Below are positions 1 to 12,838 of a DNA stretch of 64,000 nt, piece by piece. A model generated the notes under the pieces. That model saw only the letters and a list, made by a program, of their open reading frames with translations, did no database searches and was not told where the DNA came from. The position numbers and the translations under genes are program-made. The first letter of the stretch is position 1, and each line of letters opens with the position of its first letter. Source of the stretch: Hofstenia miamia (lineage: Eukaryota; Xenacoelomorpha; Acoela); contig SCFE01000056.1 of NCBI GenBank assembly GCA_004352715.1, positions 1,919,304-1,983,303 on the forward strand, given 5' to 3'.

Positions 1-2700
1 AACACACACAACAAAAGCACTCACCAAAGAACACACCACTACAAAGAACATATACTACAAAATCCAAGTTACATCATTTGACATAAAATGAAGTAATGTA
101 TGATGTTACAAAGCCCTCTGATTTTGGCAATTAGCACGGTTATGGTGGCAGAATGCCGAGGGAATGTTCGCTTTGCTTTAAGAGCAAAGTAATATATTTC
201 ATAAAATGAATGTTTTACAATTATCGATCTCTCCAACTGCTGTTGTCATATATCAATTGATTATCTCAGTCGTTTATATTTTACGTTTAAATCATATTCG
301 GAAGAATGTGTTGAGATTACCTTCCTGTTGGACTCGCTTCTGCTTCTGATAATGATAACAAAAATGATCAACCACGTTTTCAGAAGCATTTTCTAATGCT
401 ATTGCAATCCAAGGTAATATCTGCATCGCAACTGAAGGCACCAACCAGCCCTTGAATTCGTATTAAGTAAAATTGTAAAATCTAACATCGAATTAAATTG
501 GGAAAACGTCATTTTTTATAAAGTCAATCGCATATGTTGGATTTTTAATCGATTAAAATGGATTCCACTCAGACCCGATGAAGATATAATTCATTAAGAA
601 CTTACATAGGCCTAGGATCAAGAAAAGTCCAAAACAGACACCTAGAATGATCAATTTCTCATTGCCAAAATATGGTTATTAATGTGGACCCTAAGATATC
701 TCTTGGAGGAGAGCATTCATGTAGCCAAATCACATTGCAGCAAACAGACAACCACTTCTAGGACACTTTGATAATTAGCTGCAGCATGCACAGTTTCTTT
801 GAATTGTCTGAGTTTGATAAGTATAATATAATGCATGATGTGAACGAGTTTCTTGAATCGGATGTGCCAGCGGAGGAGTAGTATTCCTTTGTACGTCTCT
901 TGAATTTCGATATTTCAACGACTCATGTAAGTTTTTCTTCAGGTATCAAAGTAGTGGTGCCCTCCAACGATATTCCTCCAAATTTTTAGACTATAAAGAA
1001 AACGAAGCCTATGCTTAGAAGCTGAATGCAGGTATAGCGTCTTAGGGTTTAGTCATTCTCATTCGTATTAATGTGCCACAGGCGTTTGTTCATCATGGAA
1101 TTTAAATATTTTGAAAAATTAGCATCAACTTTGTAAGTTATTGAAAGAGCAGTTTCTAGTGAAAATCAAATATTTTCATAATGATTTAGTTAATTTTAAA
1201 CTGCATATAATATTTTTTCTGATTGTGGGAGGGTGGGTAACGCCTACATTATAATAGGCAAGACTCACTAAGGCCTGCACTAGCAGCTGCAATGCATCAG
1301 CTTAGAACAGCTAATTGCAGGCTACCCACACAAAATGAATAAACTAGGAGCTCTTAAGAACAAAATCAGGAGACTTGCAAAAAGGGAAACTACAAGAATG
1401 ATTAAAGACAGTGTTTAGCTTTAGGCGGAGTACTACTAGATAGTGTAGTATGATTTCACCCTACAAATGGCATCATCTGAAATCCTAAAAATATACCTGG
1501 CTTTATATCACTAAACTATTTAAACAAGCATTTACAAAAACAACGAAAAAAGAGATTCATCAATTGATTTCTTATTGTTTTTTTTACTTTTGTATGTTTT
1601 CTTTCGTGATTTATAGCAGTAAATATTGAGACCATAAAAATTTAAATGAAACTTTTTAACATTATGTGTGGTCGTATATAACCAGAATGCAGAGTTTAGT
1701 TTTCATTGTGGATTTGCAAGAACTGAATATCAATCTAGAATCGTTAACAAATTCCATATTCATTTGTGTCTATGGTTGCTATCACAGAAATATGATAAGA
1801 ATAACACTGTGTGACAAAAAAAATATTTTTTTCTTAGATGAGTACATTTTTTCGATGTTTTTGGTCAATTTGATATTGCTAAAAACGAATTTGATGTCAT
1901 TTTTAAAGTAGAAACAATACTTTAGGAAATATCATGAAATTAAGTTTATGGCCAAAAAAGATGATTGAATATACAATAATTGAGATTCCGAAAATTCTCA
2001 AATGAATTTTATAACGGCATATGGACACTTAATTTTATTTTGATTTTAATGTCAGCAGATGTTTTCTGTTCATTCAAAGCCCTTGAGGCCAAAATATAGT
2101 CTAAATTGGATCATTTTCTATTTGCTGTAATTGAGATATTATCAAGACTCTTCGTTTTCAGCAAGCATTTCTTTAGTATTCAAATAAACTAATAAATTGA
2201 TAGCTTTCATTGATCTGAATCTACAGAAGCTATATGAAGCCAAATTATACGTCCAAATCTGCAGATTTTAATATGTTCTAAAAAAACCATTCATATAGAA
2301 AGTCTCTTGAGTAGTTGGTGTAATTTTGATTTTTTATCAATAAACAACCACAATTTTCAAGAAAAACATTCAATTGACATTTCAGAAAATGAAGTTTAGG
2401 TAGACATCATCACTAATAATATCTCATTTCCTCAATTTAGCAAAGAAAATTCCAGTTTGTCTCATGCTAAGATCTAGCCTTGCCACTAATGAATTCAAAT
2501 CCTTTTGAGAAGAATTATGAGGATCTTGAGAATTTGTGTTAGAAAATCCACTATCAGATTAGCTCACTTGTTCCTTGAGAATTTTTTTGTAAGTTAGACA
2601 TGTGTACTTTAATGTCAGGACATTTAAATATTGAAGATAAATGCTGTAAGGTACATGGCCAACTTAATAGGTACAAGTTCACGAAATGAGTTGATAGCAA
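1..2700. other. AT-rich stretch without a recognisable gene
   Basis: No intact gene is visible. A slightly less AT-rich patch at about 788-990 (+) reads open for some 30 codons from an ATG (MHSFFELSEFDKYN...) before a TAG, then continues open for about 30 more codons. It could be a decayed exon or chance. The rest holds only short ORFs that look random. Confidence 0.5.
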
Positions 2701-2702
2701 GA

Positions 2703-3253
2703 TATGCGAGAAAACCCCTTCTTAAAAGACAAAAATAATAGTCGCTATTGTGGTTTCTCAATTCATGCTAAACATGAAGAACAGAAAATGACAAAGGATG
2801 GTGATCTTTTACTAGCCAGGACTCTAACATAGTTTGGCAGCTGGAATATATTACTTAGGTGTCAAGATTCAATACCCAAGAACATTTAATATGATTTAGA
2901 ATATTTCGTTTGCCTCAACCCTAAATTTGATTTTCAGGATATAATATCAACAAATGTAACAGGATGAACTCACACACGTCTTGCATTTATAACTAGCTGT
3001 TATTTCAAGAGAAAACATGTTATCATATGCACAAAGCATATTAGTTATGTAACATACAAGATTCATGAAGGAATGTCAATAAATTCTTTTCCCATCCTGA
3101 TACCCAATGATGTGACTTGTCACGACAGTGAAACTGAGTTTAGTTCATTATTGTTGGAAAACAATAACAGTATGTATTAATTCGATGGTGCAATGCGTAC
3201 ATAGTCATAGACATTAGCTGAACAAAGTAATGATATGCAGGCTTCTAAATTTT
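2703..3253 (+). pseudogene. Coding-like relic of unknown identity
   Basis: One reading frame stays protein-like for about 180 codons, interrupted by six stop codons (TAG, TAA, TGA, TAA, TAG, TAG). Recognisable stretches include FVCLNPKFDFQD and SFPILIPNDVTCHDSETEF, which have balanced composition unlike random AT-rich translation. I do not recognise the family. It may be a decayed host gene or a transposon ORF. The stop spacing argues against a functional product. An ancient retrocopy is possible but nothing proves it. Confidence 0.3.
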
Positions 3254-4009
3254 AGAATACAAATAATTAAAAAAAGTGTGGTTTTGTATGTAAATGCCAT
3301 ACAAATTCGTAATTCTCGTTCCAAAATTGGCTGAAATCAGTAAATAAATTTAATCAACAAAATTTTATGTCACACCGTGTAATTAAATTAAACCAATATT
3401 TCGCAAAAATGATTGTAAAAAATTGGTTTTCCAAAATTTCTTTAAGCAGCAAAGAACCTGAAAGCGGTATATTTTTTATTGAGAAGAGATCGGGAGAAGC
3501 CATCAAAACGAGAAATCTCCCGCGCAATGCGGGATTGTTATTGCGAGACCTTTAATTAATATAAAAGAAACTGTGTCATAGAAATATTTTTGGACTTCTA
3601 AAGATTTGCATAATAATTAAGAAAAAATCCTTTAAATAATATTATTTCCGTATTGCATACTTAGCCCTAAACAGTAATAGCAATAGTTAATTCCGAGGAT
3701 AAATTATTTAATACATTTATTGAATGGAAGACGAATTGTTCCAAAATTGAGTTTTAGTTCTTGTTAATGAAAACGCATTCATTTATGGACACTGTTTCAA
3801 CAAGTGAATATTTTTAGGCTTTAAGGTCAAAGAATAGAATTTGAATAGACCATGAATGAACCCATTGGAACTTTCAAGTTGCAGTTCAAATGTTAGTTTC
3901 TTAGCTTTATTATCGTAATAAGTTTAGATAAATTATGCAACTGAGAAATCAAACTGTATTAAACTACGGGAAGAGTTTGCTTTCTCCATTACAAAATATT
4001 AAAAAATGG

Positions 4010-5068
4010 TTAGTCTATTAATAAAATTCCTTTAATTATTTTTCTACTGTTTAAATCAGCAAATCCACTTTTGTAGTCATCGATGCTATACTCTTGTACC
4101 CCATAATTTGAAAGCTTAAGCCTACCACTCCGAGCAAGTTTCACAATGTTTTCCACAGCAGCACCATAGGTGTAAGGTTGCAAGAACGATCCAGAAATAT
4201 GTTTTTCTTTAAAAGTAAGAGCTTGAAGTGGGACTTTTATGAATGTGTTTGCAGGACAACAGCCGTAAATAACAAATCTTCCTCCAGGTCTTAGGTAATT
4301 GTAAGCAGTTTGTATTGCATCAGGATTACCAGTGCAATCGATTATGTTATCGAATCCCCACAACTCATCTTCGGAATGTTTCAAATATTCTTCATGAAGG
4401 GAAACATCGGAAACGACTGTTACATTCTTGTAGGCCAATTTTTCAATTCGTTTACGACGATCTTCAGACCGCTGACAAATAGTTAGATTTTTTACTTCAA
4501 TGAAATCCAAATAATTAAGAAGATGTAAGCCTCCAATTCCACCACCTAGAATAAGTACATTAGAGTGATCTTTGCTGGCAACAGCAAACATGATAAAGGT
4601 TCAATGAGAACAGCTTGTGAAGATGTTAAGTCATCTGGTATTAGATGAAAATCCACATCGTATTGGATGAAAATCTACATCATCCCATAAAATATATTGA
4701 GCCATGCCACCATCATGAAGCCCCATGCCGCGAACTTTAATGATTCCTCCTTTCGGACACATGTTTGGGATTTTTGTATCACAGAAGTAGCATGAATTGC
4801 AGCCTTTTGTAGGGTTAATAGCCACACGTTGACCGACGGTTACATTTTTAACTTAACTTCCTATTTTGTGAACTACACCACAAAGGTCATGCCCCAATGT
4901 TGTATACTCTGGCACTGGTAAATTGCCTTTACTAAATGATAAATCTGTTCCACAAATTCCAGCAGCAAGCATTTTTATTATCACATTATTAGAATTTATT
5001 ATTTCTGGAATGCTAACATTGCGTTCCATGTAGAGTCCACGAGCTTTACTGTATTTTAATGCTTTCAT
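4010..5068 (-). pseudogene. Zinc-dependent medium-chain dehydrogenase pseudogene (inverted paralog of 43,089-44,147)
   Basis: The relic runs the full length of the intact gene at 43,089-44,147 and is very similar to it, on the opposite strand. It keeps GICGTD, GHDLCG (GHE changed to GHD), the four structural-zinc cysteines, the Rossmann GGGIGG loop and the same C-terminus. It is broken in three ways. A codon that is AAA in the intact gene is TAA at about 4,850-4,852. A 22-bp tandem duplication (about 4,635-4,680) shifts the frame. A 22-bp deletion near 4,590 removes the segment that encodes NAWKISN in the intact copy and restores the frame. Similarity continues about 20 bp upstream of the ATG and about 30 bp downstream of the stop, so the duplication included flanking DNA. 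The product, if transcribed, would stop after about 71 residues, before both zinc sites are complete. The intact relatives are described under their own entries. Confidence 0.9.
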
Positions 5069-5069
5069 C

Positions 5070-8000
5070 GTCGATTACAGCGTTTCTTCAATCACGGCGT
5101 TGAATTTCTGACGTTAATGTTTATGTACGTCTGTCAAGGATTTGACAAACAAACGGTAATATGCTTGTTGTTTGGTTTGTCCAATCGGTAAATAGTTTCA
5201 CAAAAACATCAATTGCATGCTCTATTATTTTATAAGATAGAAGAAAACAGGAATGGCCTCATTTGCGAGCCCTAGGCAAAAGTTTTCAAGATTGCAATAT
5301 CAAAGTAACTTGGGAAAGATTTTTATTTTTGCGAATTACTGTAAAAAGCAAACAAATTAACGATTTATCTTACTAATAATTGCAAAATCGAGAAAATTGC
5401 AATGTTTTTCAGTCCTTCAGGATGCATAGTTGCATTGTTGGCTGCTGCAAAACTCTTAAGGTATTAATTTGTCTTTTGCAAGTAAAGAGCATTTCTTAGA
5501 ATTCTCTCTCATTTTCCGCTTATGTAATTTGATGTTCCAGAGAATATTTATAGTTGAATGAGCAAAAAGGATATTTTCTCCAAGTAGTAATTAGAGGTTC
5601 TGCCATCTAAGGTCATTGTATATAATAGGATAACATGATCTACTCAACTATCATTATATGTATTACTAAGTTGTGGAGGGGTACCTGGAAGGCCTTATGA
5701 AATGTGACAAGTTTGCATTGGGGGCTGGGCTTGGGCCTAAAAATAGATCTAATTCCAAATCTGCTCAATTCTATCCAGATGAATACCCAACTTGTAGATT
5801 TTTGCAAATTCAATAAAAAATAATACACTTGTTTGAAAATCAGTATTTTGTTTACGTGATTTTTGTAATTTTAGAATGGAATGTATGATTTTTTGCATAA
5901 ACTCTACATTTTCTCGACATCGCTTATATCCTATTTGGTGGGCCTTCACGATTTACTTTAAAACAGGTATATCATGACCCGAGTAACATCCCATTATTGG
6001 ACAGTATTTAGTCTCAAGAGACTAGTAAATAAGGAAAATTATTTTAGTGGGAGTTAGACCAATATGAAGAATAATTAATAAGCAGGAACCACAGCTTTCA
6101 GAGTTTTGTTAATAATTTCGGCTAACTTTTTTGCAAAATAGGTGATCATTGCCTACAGTGGCAACGTGATATTTGATAGGATTGCTGTTGAAATCGGACC
6201 AACAAAATTTATGCAGCACAGAACCCAATGGCTTGGAATTTGAAAATACTGAACTTGTTTGTATTTTAATTTATTTGAAATTCACATAAAATTTCCCTAT
6301 AGACATGTTCCCAAAGCACAAATGAAAGAAATAATTATACAAGAGAAAAAATGCAATTGAAAATGCAGACAAATACCAATTATGTATGAGTCTTGTATGC
6401 TCATTATTGACAAAGAATAATTAACCAATATTAGTTCAATGGCAAATTGATAATATTAGCATCACCAATGATCCAATTAATATTAGTTGGAAATGTAATG
6501 TTCATTGTTCAAACCTTATTCGCCTCATCAAGGAAGGCCCTGAAAGCAAAGGTAGATAAGATAAATTGTAGTATAAATAGGCCTAGCTGCAATTATTTGG
6601 AAATTCCATTGATTACATTGTTTTCACCTGATATAAATTGCTTAAATGTCATTAAATTGAAAATAGTTTTCTGTTCACTTCAGATGTAGTGGTGGATGAC
6701 GAAGACTACATATTCCCATATAAATGGCTTAAAGTATGCCTTCAATAGCATTTCAATCCAAACCCTGCATTACCATTATGGTCATATTCTTAAATTTACT
6801 ATCCATTCCATAATGACTATAACTTTTTTTCTACCATACCATTATGGTATCCATAATATGGTACATGATGGTATTGTACCATACCATAATTGCTACCTCA
6901 TTGGCGAAAACTACATAGGCCTATTCCCATATAAATGGCTTAAACTATGACCTCAGTCATATCGTTAAATTTCAATGCCAGGAAGCAGTGGCGTAGTAAT
7001 CTATCATATGTTGAGGAATCCTGGGCTATGATAGGGAGACCTTCAAATAGTTATCAATTTTCCGACTCCCTTTTTCCAGCGAGAATGGAGGAGGGCGAAG
7101 ATCTATAAAATCTGACAATAATTTCATGCACATACAAACATAGTTATGCAAATTTGTTAAAATTTTCGCTTAGTTAGATTCCAGACATTGCAACTTAACA
7201 TAAATTGTTTGGTAATCTGTGATGGTTTCGTCAAAAAGTTAAATACTCATAAGTCATGGCGGCGCCAAATCCTCTTACTTGACGCACACGCTTTAAGCTG
7301 ACATTTGCGACTATTCCAATTTTTGGCATCTTACCTGATTTGATGACCTTAGCTACAATTTGAATATATTTTGATGTAGTATTTTGTAAAATTTTTCACT
7401 TGGTTTTCTTAATTTTTGGGAGACCTGGGCTTTCAATGGCTGGGCGTTGGGCCTCTGTCAGGAAAAAATTTTTATTTTAATTTCACAAATGTAACAAAAA
7501 ATTGTACATTTCTTGAAGGAAACACAAAAATTGTTTAACAACGAGTTGGGAAGTCAGAAGCTTAAATGCTTTGTAAAAAATCAAAAACATTAGTAGTAAA
7601 GAAAAGCAGGGTAGTATATATGTAGGTTTCTAATAATAATCAGTTTTCAATAACTTTTTACTCTTTTCTATTGATTTTGATAAGAAAAAAGGCGTTTTTT
7701 AGAAATTCAGGCTTTTGCGGCCAAGGGTCAAAAAAACCTCGGCCATATCCGTATAAATAATTATTCAATTATACCCCCCATTTTAACTATGTACCAATAT
7801 GTTTTCGAGCAATTTTTTTGCATTTTTTAGAAAACCTTTAGAGGCCTATATAAAAATATCAAGAATGAATAAAGTTAATCACAATTTGGTTAAAGAGAGA
7901 ATTAAATCTTTAAATATTGTGAATCAATGTCTGTTTCACGTCAGGTCGACAGGTACAGGTCTCATTAAAAATTTTAGCATTACATTAAAGAAAAAAGAAA

Positions 8001-8121
8001 ATATTTTTTCAAAATTATTTTCCTTAAAATGTTAAAGTAGTTCGATTGGATGTTGTATTTACAGATATGTCTTGTTCATACATAATCAACGCATAGAATT
8101 TAAATGGATCTGCAGGAGCAC
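5070..8121. other. Non-coding stretch
   Basis: No supported gene. It holds a direct-repeat pair around a dyad (6,704-6,955) and an AGTGGCGTAG motif near 6,986 that resembles the ends of some DNA transposons. Short ORFs here have low-complexity, AT-driven composition. Confidence 0.5.
6704..6955. repeat. Direct repeat pair flanking a short dyad
   Basis: The phrase ATTCCCATATAAATGGCTTA occurs at about 6,711 and again at about 6,923, each preceded by ACTACAT. Between them lies a dyad-rich segment with repeated ACCATACCAT and ATGGTA (about 6,835-6,890). The arrangement suggests a small element remnant or local duplication. Confidence 0.6.
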
Positions 8122-9121
8122 NNNNNNNNNNNNNNNNNNNNNNNNNNNNNNNNNNNNNNNNNNNNNNNNNNNNNNNNNNNNNNNNNNNNNNNNNNNNNNN
8201 NNNNNNNNNNNNNNNNNNNNNNNNNNNNNNNNNNNNNNNNNNNNNNNNNNNNNNNNNNNNNNNNNNNNNNNNNNNNNNNNNNNNNNNNNNNNNNNNNNNN
8301 NNNNNNNNNNNNNNNNNNNNNNNNNNNNNNNNNNNNNNNNNNNNNNNNNNNNNNNNNNNNNNNNNNNNNNNNNNNNNNNNNNNNNNNNNNNNNNNNNNNN
8401 NNNNNNNNNNNNNNNNNNNNNNNNNNNNNNNNNNNNNNNNNNNNNNNNNNNNNNNNNNNNNNNNNNNNNNNNNNNNNNNNNNNNNNNNNNNNNNNNNNNN
8501 NNNNNNNNNNNNNNNNNNNNNNNNNNNNNNNNNNNNNNNNNNNNNNNNNNNNNNNNNNNNNNNNNNNNNNNNNNNNNNNNNNNNNNNNNNNNNNNNNNNN
8601 NNNNNNNNNNNNNNNNNNNNNNNNNNNNNNNNNNNNNNNNNNNNNNNNNNNNNNNNNNNNNNNNNNNNNNNNNNNNNNNNNNNNNNNNNNNNNNNNNNNN
8701 NNNNNNNNNNNNNNNNNNNNNNNNNNNNNNNNNNNNNNNNNNNNNNNNNNNNNNNNNNNNNNNNNNNNNNNNNNNNNNNNNNNNNNNNNNNNNNNNNNNN
8801 NNNNNNNNNNNNNNNNNNNNNNNNNNNNNNNNNNNNNNNNNNNNNNNNNNNNNNNNNNNNNNNNNNNNNNNNNNNNNNNNNNNNNNNNNNNNNNNNNNNN
8901 NNNNNNNNNNNNNNNNNNNNNNNNNNNNNNNNNNNNNNNNNNNNNNNNNNNNNNNNNNNNNNNNNNNNNNNNNNNNNNNNNNNNNNNNNNNNNNNNNNNN
9001 NNNNNNNNNNNNNNNNNNNNNNNNNNNNNNNNNNNNNNNNNNNNNNNNNNNNNNNNNNNNNNNNNNNNNNNNNNNNNNNNNNNNNNNNNNNNNNNNNNNN
9101 NNNNNNNNNNNNNNNNNNNNN
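8122..9121. other. Assembly gap (1,000 N)
   Basis: Exactly 1,000 N, so probably a placeholder of unknown true size. Any open frame spanning it is an artefact. Confidence 0.95.
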
Positions 9122-9904
9122 TATGTATGAATATACTGACAAACTCTGTAGAGAAACATTTTTAACTTGTAAAGACGCTCATGTTAAAACTTTTATTAGA
9201 TGTTTAAGAAAGCTATATGTATATATGGATAAATATACCTTTTGTATATATACATACAATATAAGTTCAGTTGCTACATACAACTACACCTGATCAATCA
9301 TGTAAATGATGCATTCATCAAAATAATGTTAAACATTGGTAATGATACTCCAATTTTGAATATTTTTTACTTAAAATTAAATTATTTAGTTGAAATTGAC
9401 CATTTTGAGTAGCGACATCTAGTAAAATTTGAAATTATTCCGTTGCCTAAAATTATTGGCTTCCAGCCTTAAGATCTTGTAAAGTTTATTGGTTCTCGAT
9501 TTTAATTAACAAGCATTAAGTTAACAGCTACATTTTAGAAATCTATGGCAGCATGTATAATGCACAGTGGTGTTTTTTTAATGCAAAACACTTTGCTATG
9601 GGAAAACTTCTTTTTTTTAGGTAAAAACAAAGATAATTTTTTAAAAATATTAGGTGTGGCGCGTGTATGATTTTGTTGGGCATGTGTACCCACTTTCACG
9701 CTTCTACACTTAGATAGTAACCCCAGTAGTGTAACAGTTAATTGAAATAATTTTTCTTTGTTGCAACTGAAATTAATGGCTCTATGCAAGAGATGTTAAC
9801 GTGAATTCTTTATACGACTTTAGAGGTGATGCCAAAGCAGAAGAGCGTTATAGGAAATGATAACTGGGTACAGCTTGATTTTTATTTGAGATGCAACTGC
9901 GTCA
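9122..9904. other. Non-coding stretch
   Basis: Nothing supported is visible between the gap and the LINE that follows. Confidence 0.4.
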
Positions 9905-10679
9905 CTCAGTCCCCGGCAGGTCTTAAATGGTCAAAGGGTGCGAAGAATCTCTGGTCAGGCGGACTCCACAATCGGGAGTGTGGACTTGAGAAATGGTAGT
10001 ATAGGATCCACACAGATAAGCAGAACAGAACAGCACTGGAGTGTTAAAGAGGAAGCAGGCCAGATGAGAGGGGTTACAGGAAGAGAATGTTGGAAGAATG
10101 TGGAAGAATGGAAGAAGGCAGGAATGGGATTAGAAGTTACAGAGCAGAGGCTGGCAGGACAAGTGTGAATGTTGCATTTGGATGAGAGTAAGGGGAAAAA
10201 GAGAGTTGAACAGGCTAAGCAGAGGGAAGATGAAGTGATAAACGTTGTGACAGAAGTGGCGGAAGCAGCAGAACCAGTGGGAGCAGAAACTGAAGCAGCA
10301 ATCAAGGAAAAGATGAAGGAAGAAATAGGTGAAAGAACTAGGTTGCCAGTTCCAAGAGGAGTTAAGAAAAGCAAGCTAGGAGTAGAGACAGCAAAAGTCA
10401 ATAAAGTGTTGGAGAGGATAGATGCTAGGAGTGTCACAGAAGTAAATAGCTTAGTGTATGCAGGTGCATGTGAGGTGCTGAAAAATGTAGGAATGGACAT
10501 GAAAAAAAGACAACAAGAAGATAAGAGCGACAGAAAGCCGGCATGGGAGAAAAGAATTGAGAATAAATTGGCAAATATTAGGCAGCAAATAGGGAAAATC
10601 AGGTCAAGTAAGGCAGTACAAGACAGGTGCAGGGTAGGTAGAAGCTGCAAGAAAAGAGCTTAAGCAGATGTGAGTTTCA

Positions 10680-12164
10680 GAAGCTGAGAAACTGAGAAAA
10701 TATAGGGCAAAGGCAAAGCACCCAAGAGACAATATGATGTTTGAGACCCAAAAAGGAAGATTCTACAAAGAACTTGATGTAGGAGAAAAGGCTACAGCTA
10801 AAGCAGGCGAGGACGCAGTAAGGTTCTAGGAGAATATATGGGGAAGTGTAGGACCAGAGATAGAGAGTGTGCAGATGCAGAAGGAATTTAGGCAAGAAGA
10901 AGTAATCACAACTGCAAAGCTGAAGGAGGCTCTAAAGAAGATCAAGAACTGGAAGGCCCCAGGCAGAGATGATGTACATGGGTATTGGCTGAAGAAGTTC
11001 ACAAGTGTTTATAAGAGACTAGCAGTAGCATTGGAGGAGTGTGTGGTGAGTGGGTGCCCAGAGTGGATGGTAGTGAGAAAAACATTTCTGATACAGAAGG
11101 ACCCAAAGAAAGGTAGTGAGGCAAGCAACTTCAGGCCAATAACATGTCTGCCAACAACTTGGAAATTATTAACTTCTGTGATTTCAAGTAGGCCTTCATG
11201 TTACCTAGAACAGAACAGGTTGATACCAGAATAGCAGAAGGGATGTAGGAAAAAGATGAGAGGATGCAAAGATCAGTTGTCAAAAGACTAGGCAGTAGTG
11301 GAGAATTGTAGAAGAAGGAAGACAAACTTAGCATTGGCATGGATAAACTACAGAAAGGCGTATGACAGCATATCTTATAGGTGGGTATTGATGATGCTCA
11401 AGGCCAATGGAGTTTCACGGAAATGGGTTGAGTTTCTATAGAAAGAGATGGGAAAGTTGCAAACTGAGATAGATGGGCACATGTTGAGGTTTAGGAGAGG
11501 CATATTCCAGAGAGACAGCTGAGCAACACTACTGTTTGTAGTTAGCTTAATCTCCATCACAGAAAAATTAAAGGAGACAGGTGTAGCATATAAGTTGGAG
11601 AAGAATGGTAGAGCAGTGAGTCACCTGTGGTACATGGATGACCTGAAGATGTATGCCAGTTCAAGAAAGATGTTGGAGAAGCTAGTGGAGACATTGGAGA
11701 AAGCAAGCAGAGATTCTGGATTGGAATTTAGATTAGGAAAGTGTGTTACAATGACAATGACCACAGGCAAGTGCATAGATGGAGATGGGTTGAGGATGAG
11801 CAGTTTGGATAAGATTGAGGAAGTTGAAGAGGGTTACAAGTACTTAGGTGTGATAGAGAAAGATAGAACAGATCATGAGTAAATGAGGATGAGGTTAAGA
11901 AAAGAATACAAGAGGAAAGTAAGGGAGGTACTACAGAAGTTAGCATTGAATGGATAGAACAGCATAAAGGCAATTAATACATTGGTGATACCAGTGTTGA
12001 GATATTCAGCAGGAATAGTTAGGTGGGACAAGAATGAACTGAGGGAATTAGACAGGGAGACAAGGAAGATACTTGCAGCAGAGAGAGCTTGTACATGGGA
12101 AGGCATAAGTGCAGCAGAGAGAGCTTGTACATGGGAAGGCATAAGGGAGGGAAAGGACTGCTAA
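10680..12164 (+). pseudogene. Reverse transcriptase of the restriction-like-endonuclease LINE, broken
   Basis: The fingers motif NWKAPGRDDVHGYWLKKF starts near 10,947. It is followed by SNFRPITCLPTTWKLLT (about 11,125-11,175) and the motif-A region LALAWINYRKAYDS (about 11,328-11,370). The catalytic aspartate of motif A (usually WIDY in this group) reads as asparagine. Motif C is intact as YMDDLKMYAS near 11,632. In-frame stops occur after LIPE (11,232), inside motif region 3 (near 11,440 and 11,520) and after TDHE (11,880). The enzyme would have primed cDNA synthesis at the nicked target. In its present state it cannot make a full protein. Confidence 0.8.
12075..12146 (+). repeat. 36-bp tandem duplication inside LINE copy 1
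   Basis: Two adjacent 36-bp units starting GCAGCAGAGAGAGCTTGTAC, differing only at the last base. Thirty-six bases is twelve codons, so the duplication keeps frame (peptide AAERACTWEGIS repeated). Confidence 0.95.
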
Positions 12165-12838
12165 GTGTGGAGGAAACTGTAGAAGCAGAAGCATTAGGGT
12201 CACTACTAGAGGTCACTAAGGAGTTAAGAAAGATAAAAACTGAGAGTGAAGGAAAGGCAGCACACCAGAGTAGGATGGAATTAGAGAGACAAACAAGGTA
12301 TAGGCAGAAGGCAATGCATGGAGAATACTGGAGAACACAGAAAAATATGATAGAGAAGAAAGCAACAAATGGTGAAAGAAGGCAAGACTAAGAAGAGAAA
12401 CAGAAGCACTGATAATGGCAGCATAGGAGCAAGCAATAATTGTTAATAAACTGGGTGAAGAAGCATATAGACAGAGGAGTAGAAGTAAGTGATAAGTGTA
12501 GGCTATGTAAGAAAGAGGCGGAGATAGTAGATCATCTGATAGCATGATGTGAGAACTTGGCACAGAATGAGTATAAGTTCAGGCATGACAAGGCTTGAGC
12601 AAGTGCATTGGTTAAAGAAAGTCCCAGTAGTAGTAGGAGCAATGATTAAGAGATACTTGGAGGAGTTGGGAGTACCAAAGTGGGGAAGAGCAGTAGCACA
12701 GAAGGTAGCATTTTTAGGAACAGCTAGGGTCCTGTGGAGAGCTCACAGACTCTCTGGGAACTGGTGAGTTCCCCAAGCTGAGAGGGATACCAGAAGGAAG
12801 CTGTTAGAAGAAGTGAAATAATAATAACAATGATAATA

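Larger units (their letters stand above)
9905..12833 (+). mobile_element. Non-LTR retrotransposon, restriction-like-endonuclease type (R2/R4-like), copy 1, decayed
   Basis: This is a LINE of the class that encodes a reverse transcriptase followed by a CCHC knuckle and a PD-(D/E)XK-type endonuclease. Base composition is A+G-rich on this strand, unlike the flanks. The order is an N-terminal lysine/glutamate-rich region (9,938-10,663), RT (about 10,870-11,880), a thumb/linker, and a CCHC-like motif CRLCKKEAEIVDHL (12,498-12,539). It ends in an (AAT)n-type tail, as copy 2 at 25,862 does. Comparison with copy 2 shows that about 0.4 kb carrying the endonuclease core is missing here: the shared sequence breaks after AGGCATGACAAGG near 12,592 and rejoins near 12,625. 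Many stops and frameshifts make the element inactive. The 5' limit is approximate. Clade assignment rests on motif memory, not a tree. Confidence 0.85.

Noticed and set aside
3367-3555. 62-codon ORF
   Set aside because: Basic, short, no motif, no homologous segment in the window; could be chance.
4010-5068. Three separate short genes on the minus strand
   Set aside because: They are pieces of one dehydrogenase pseudogene, broken by a stop and by two compensating 22-bp indels.
8024-9165. Long open frames on both strands across 8.0-9.2 kb
   Set aside because: They are almost entirely N from the assembly gap.
9955-10650. 231-codon open frame on the minus strand
   Set aside because: Serine/leucine-rich antisense shadow of the A+G-rich LINE ORF on the plus strand.
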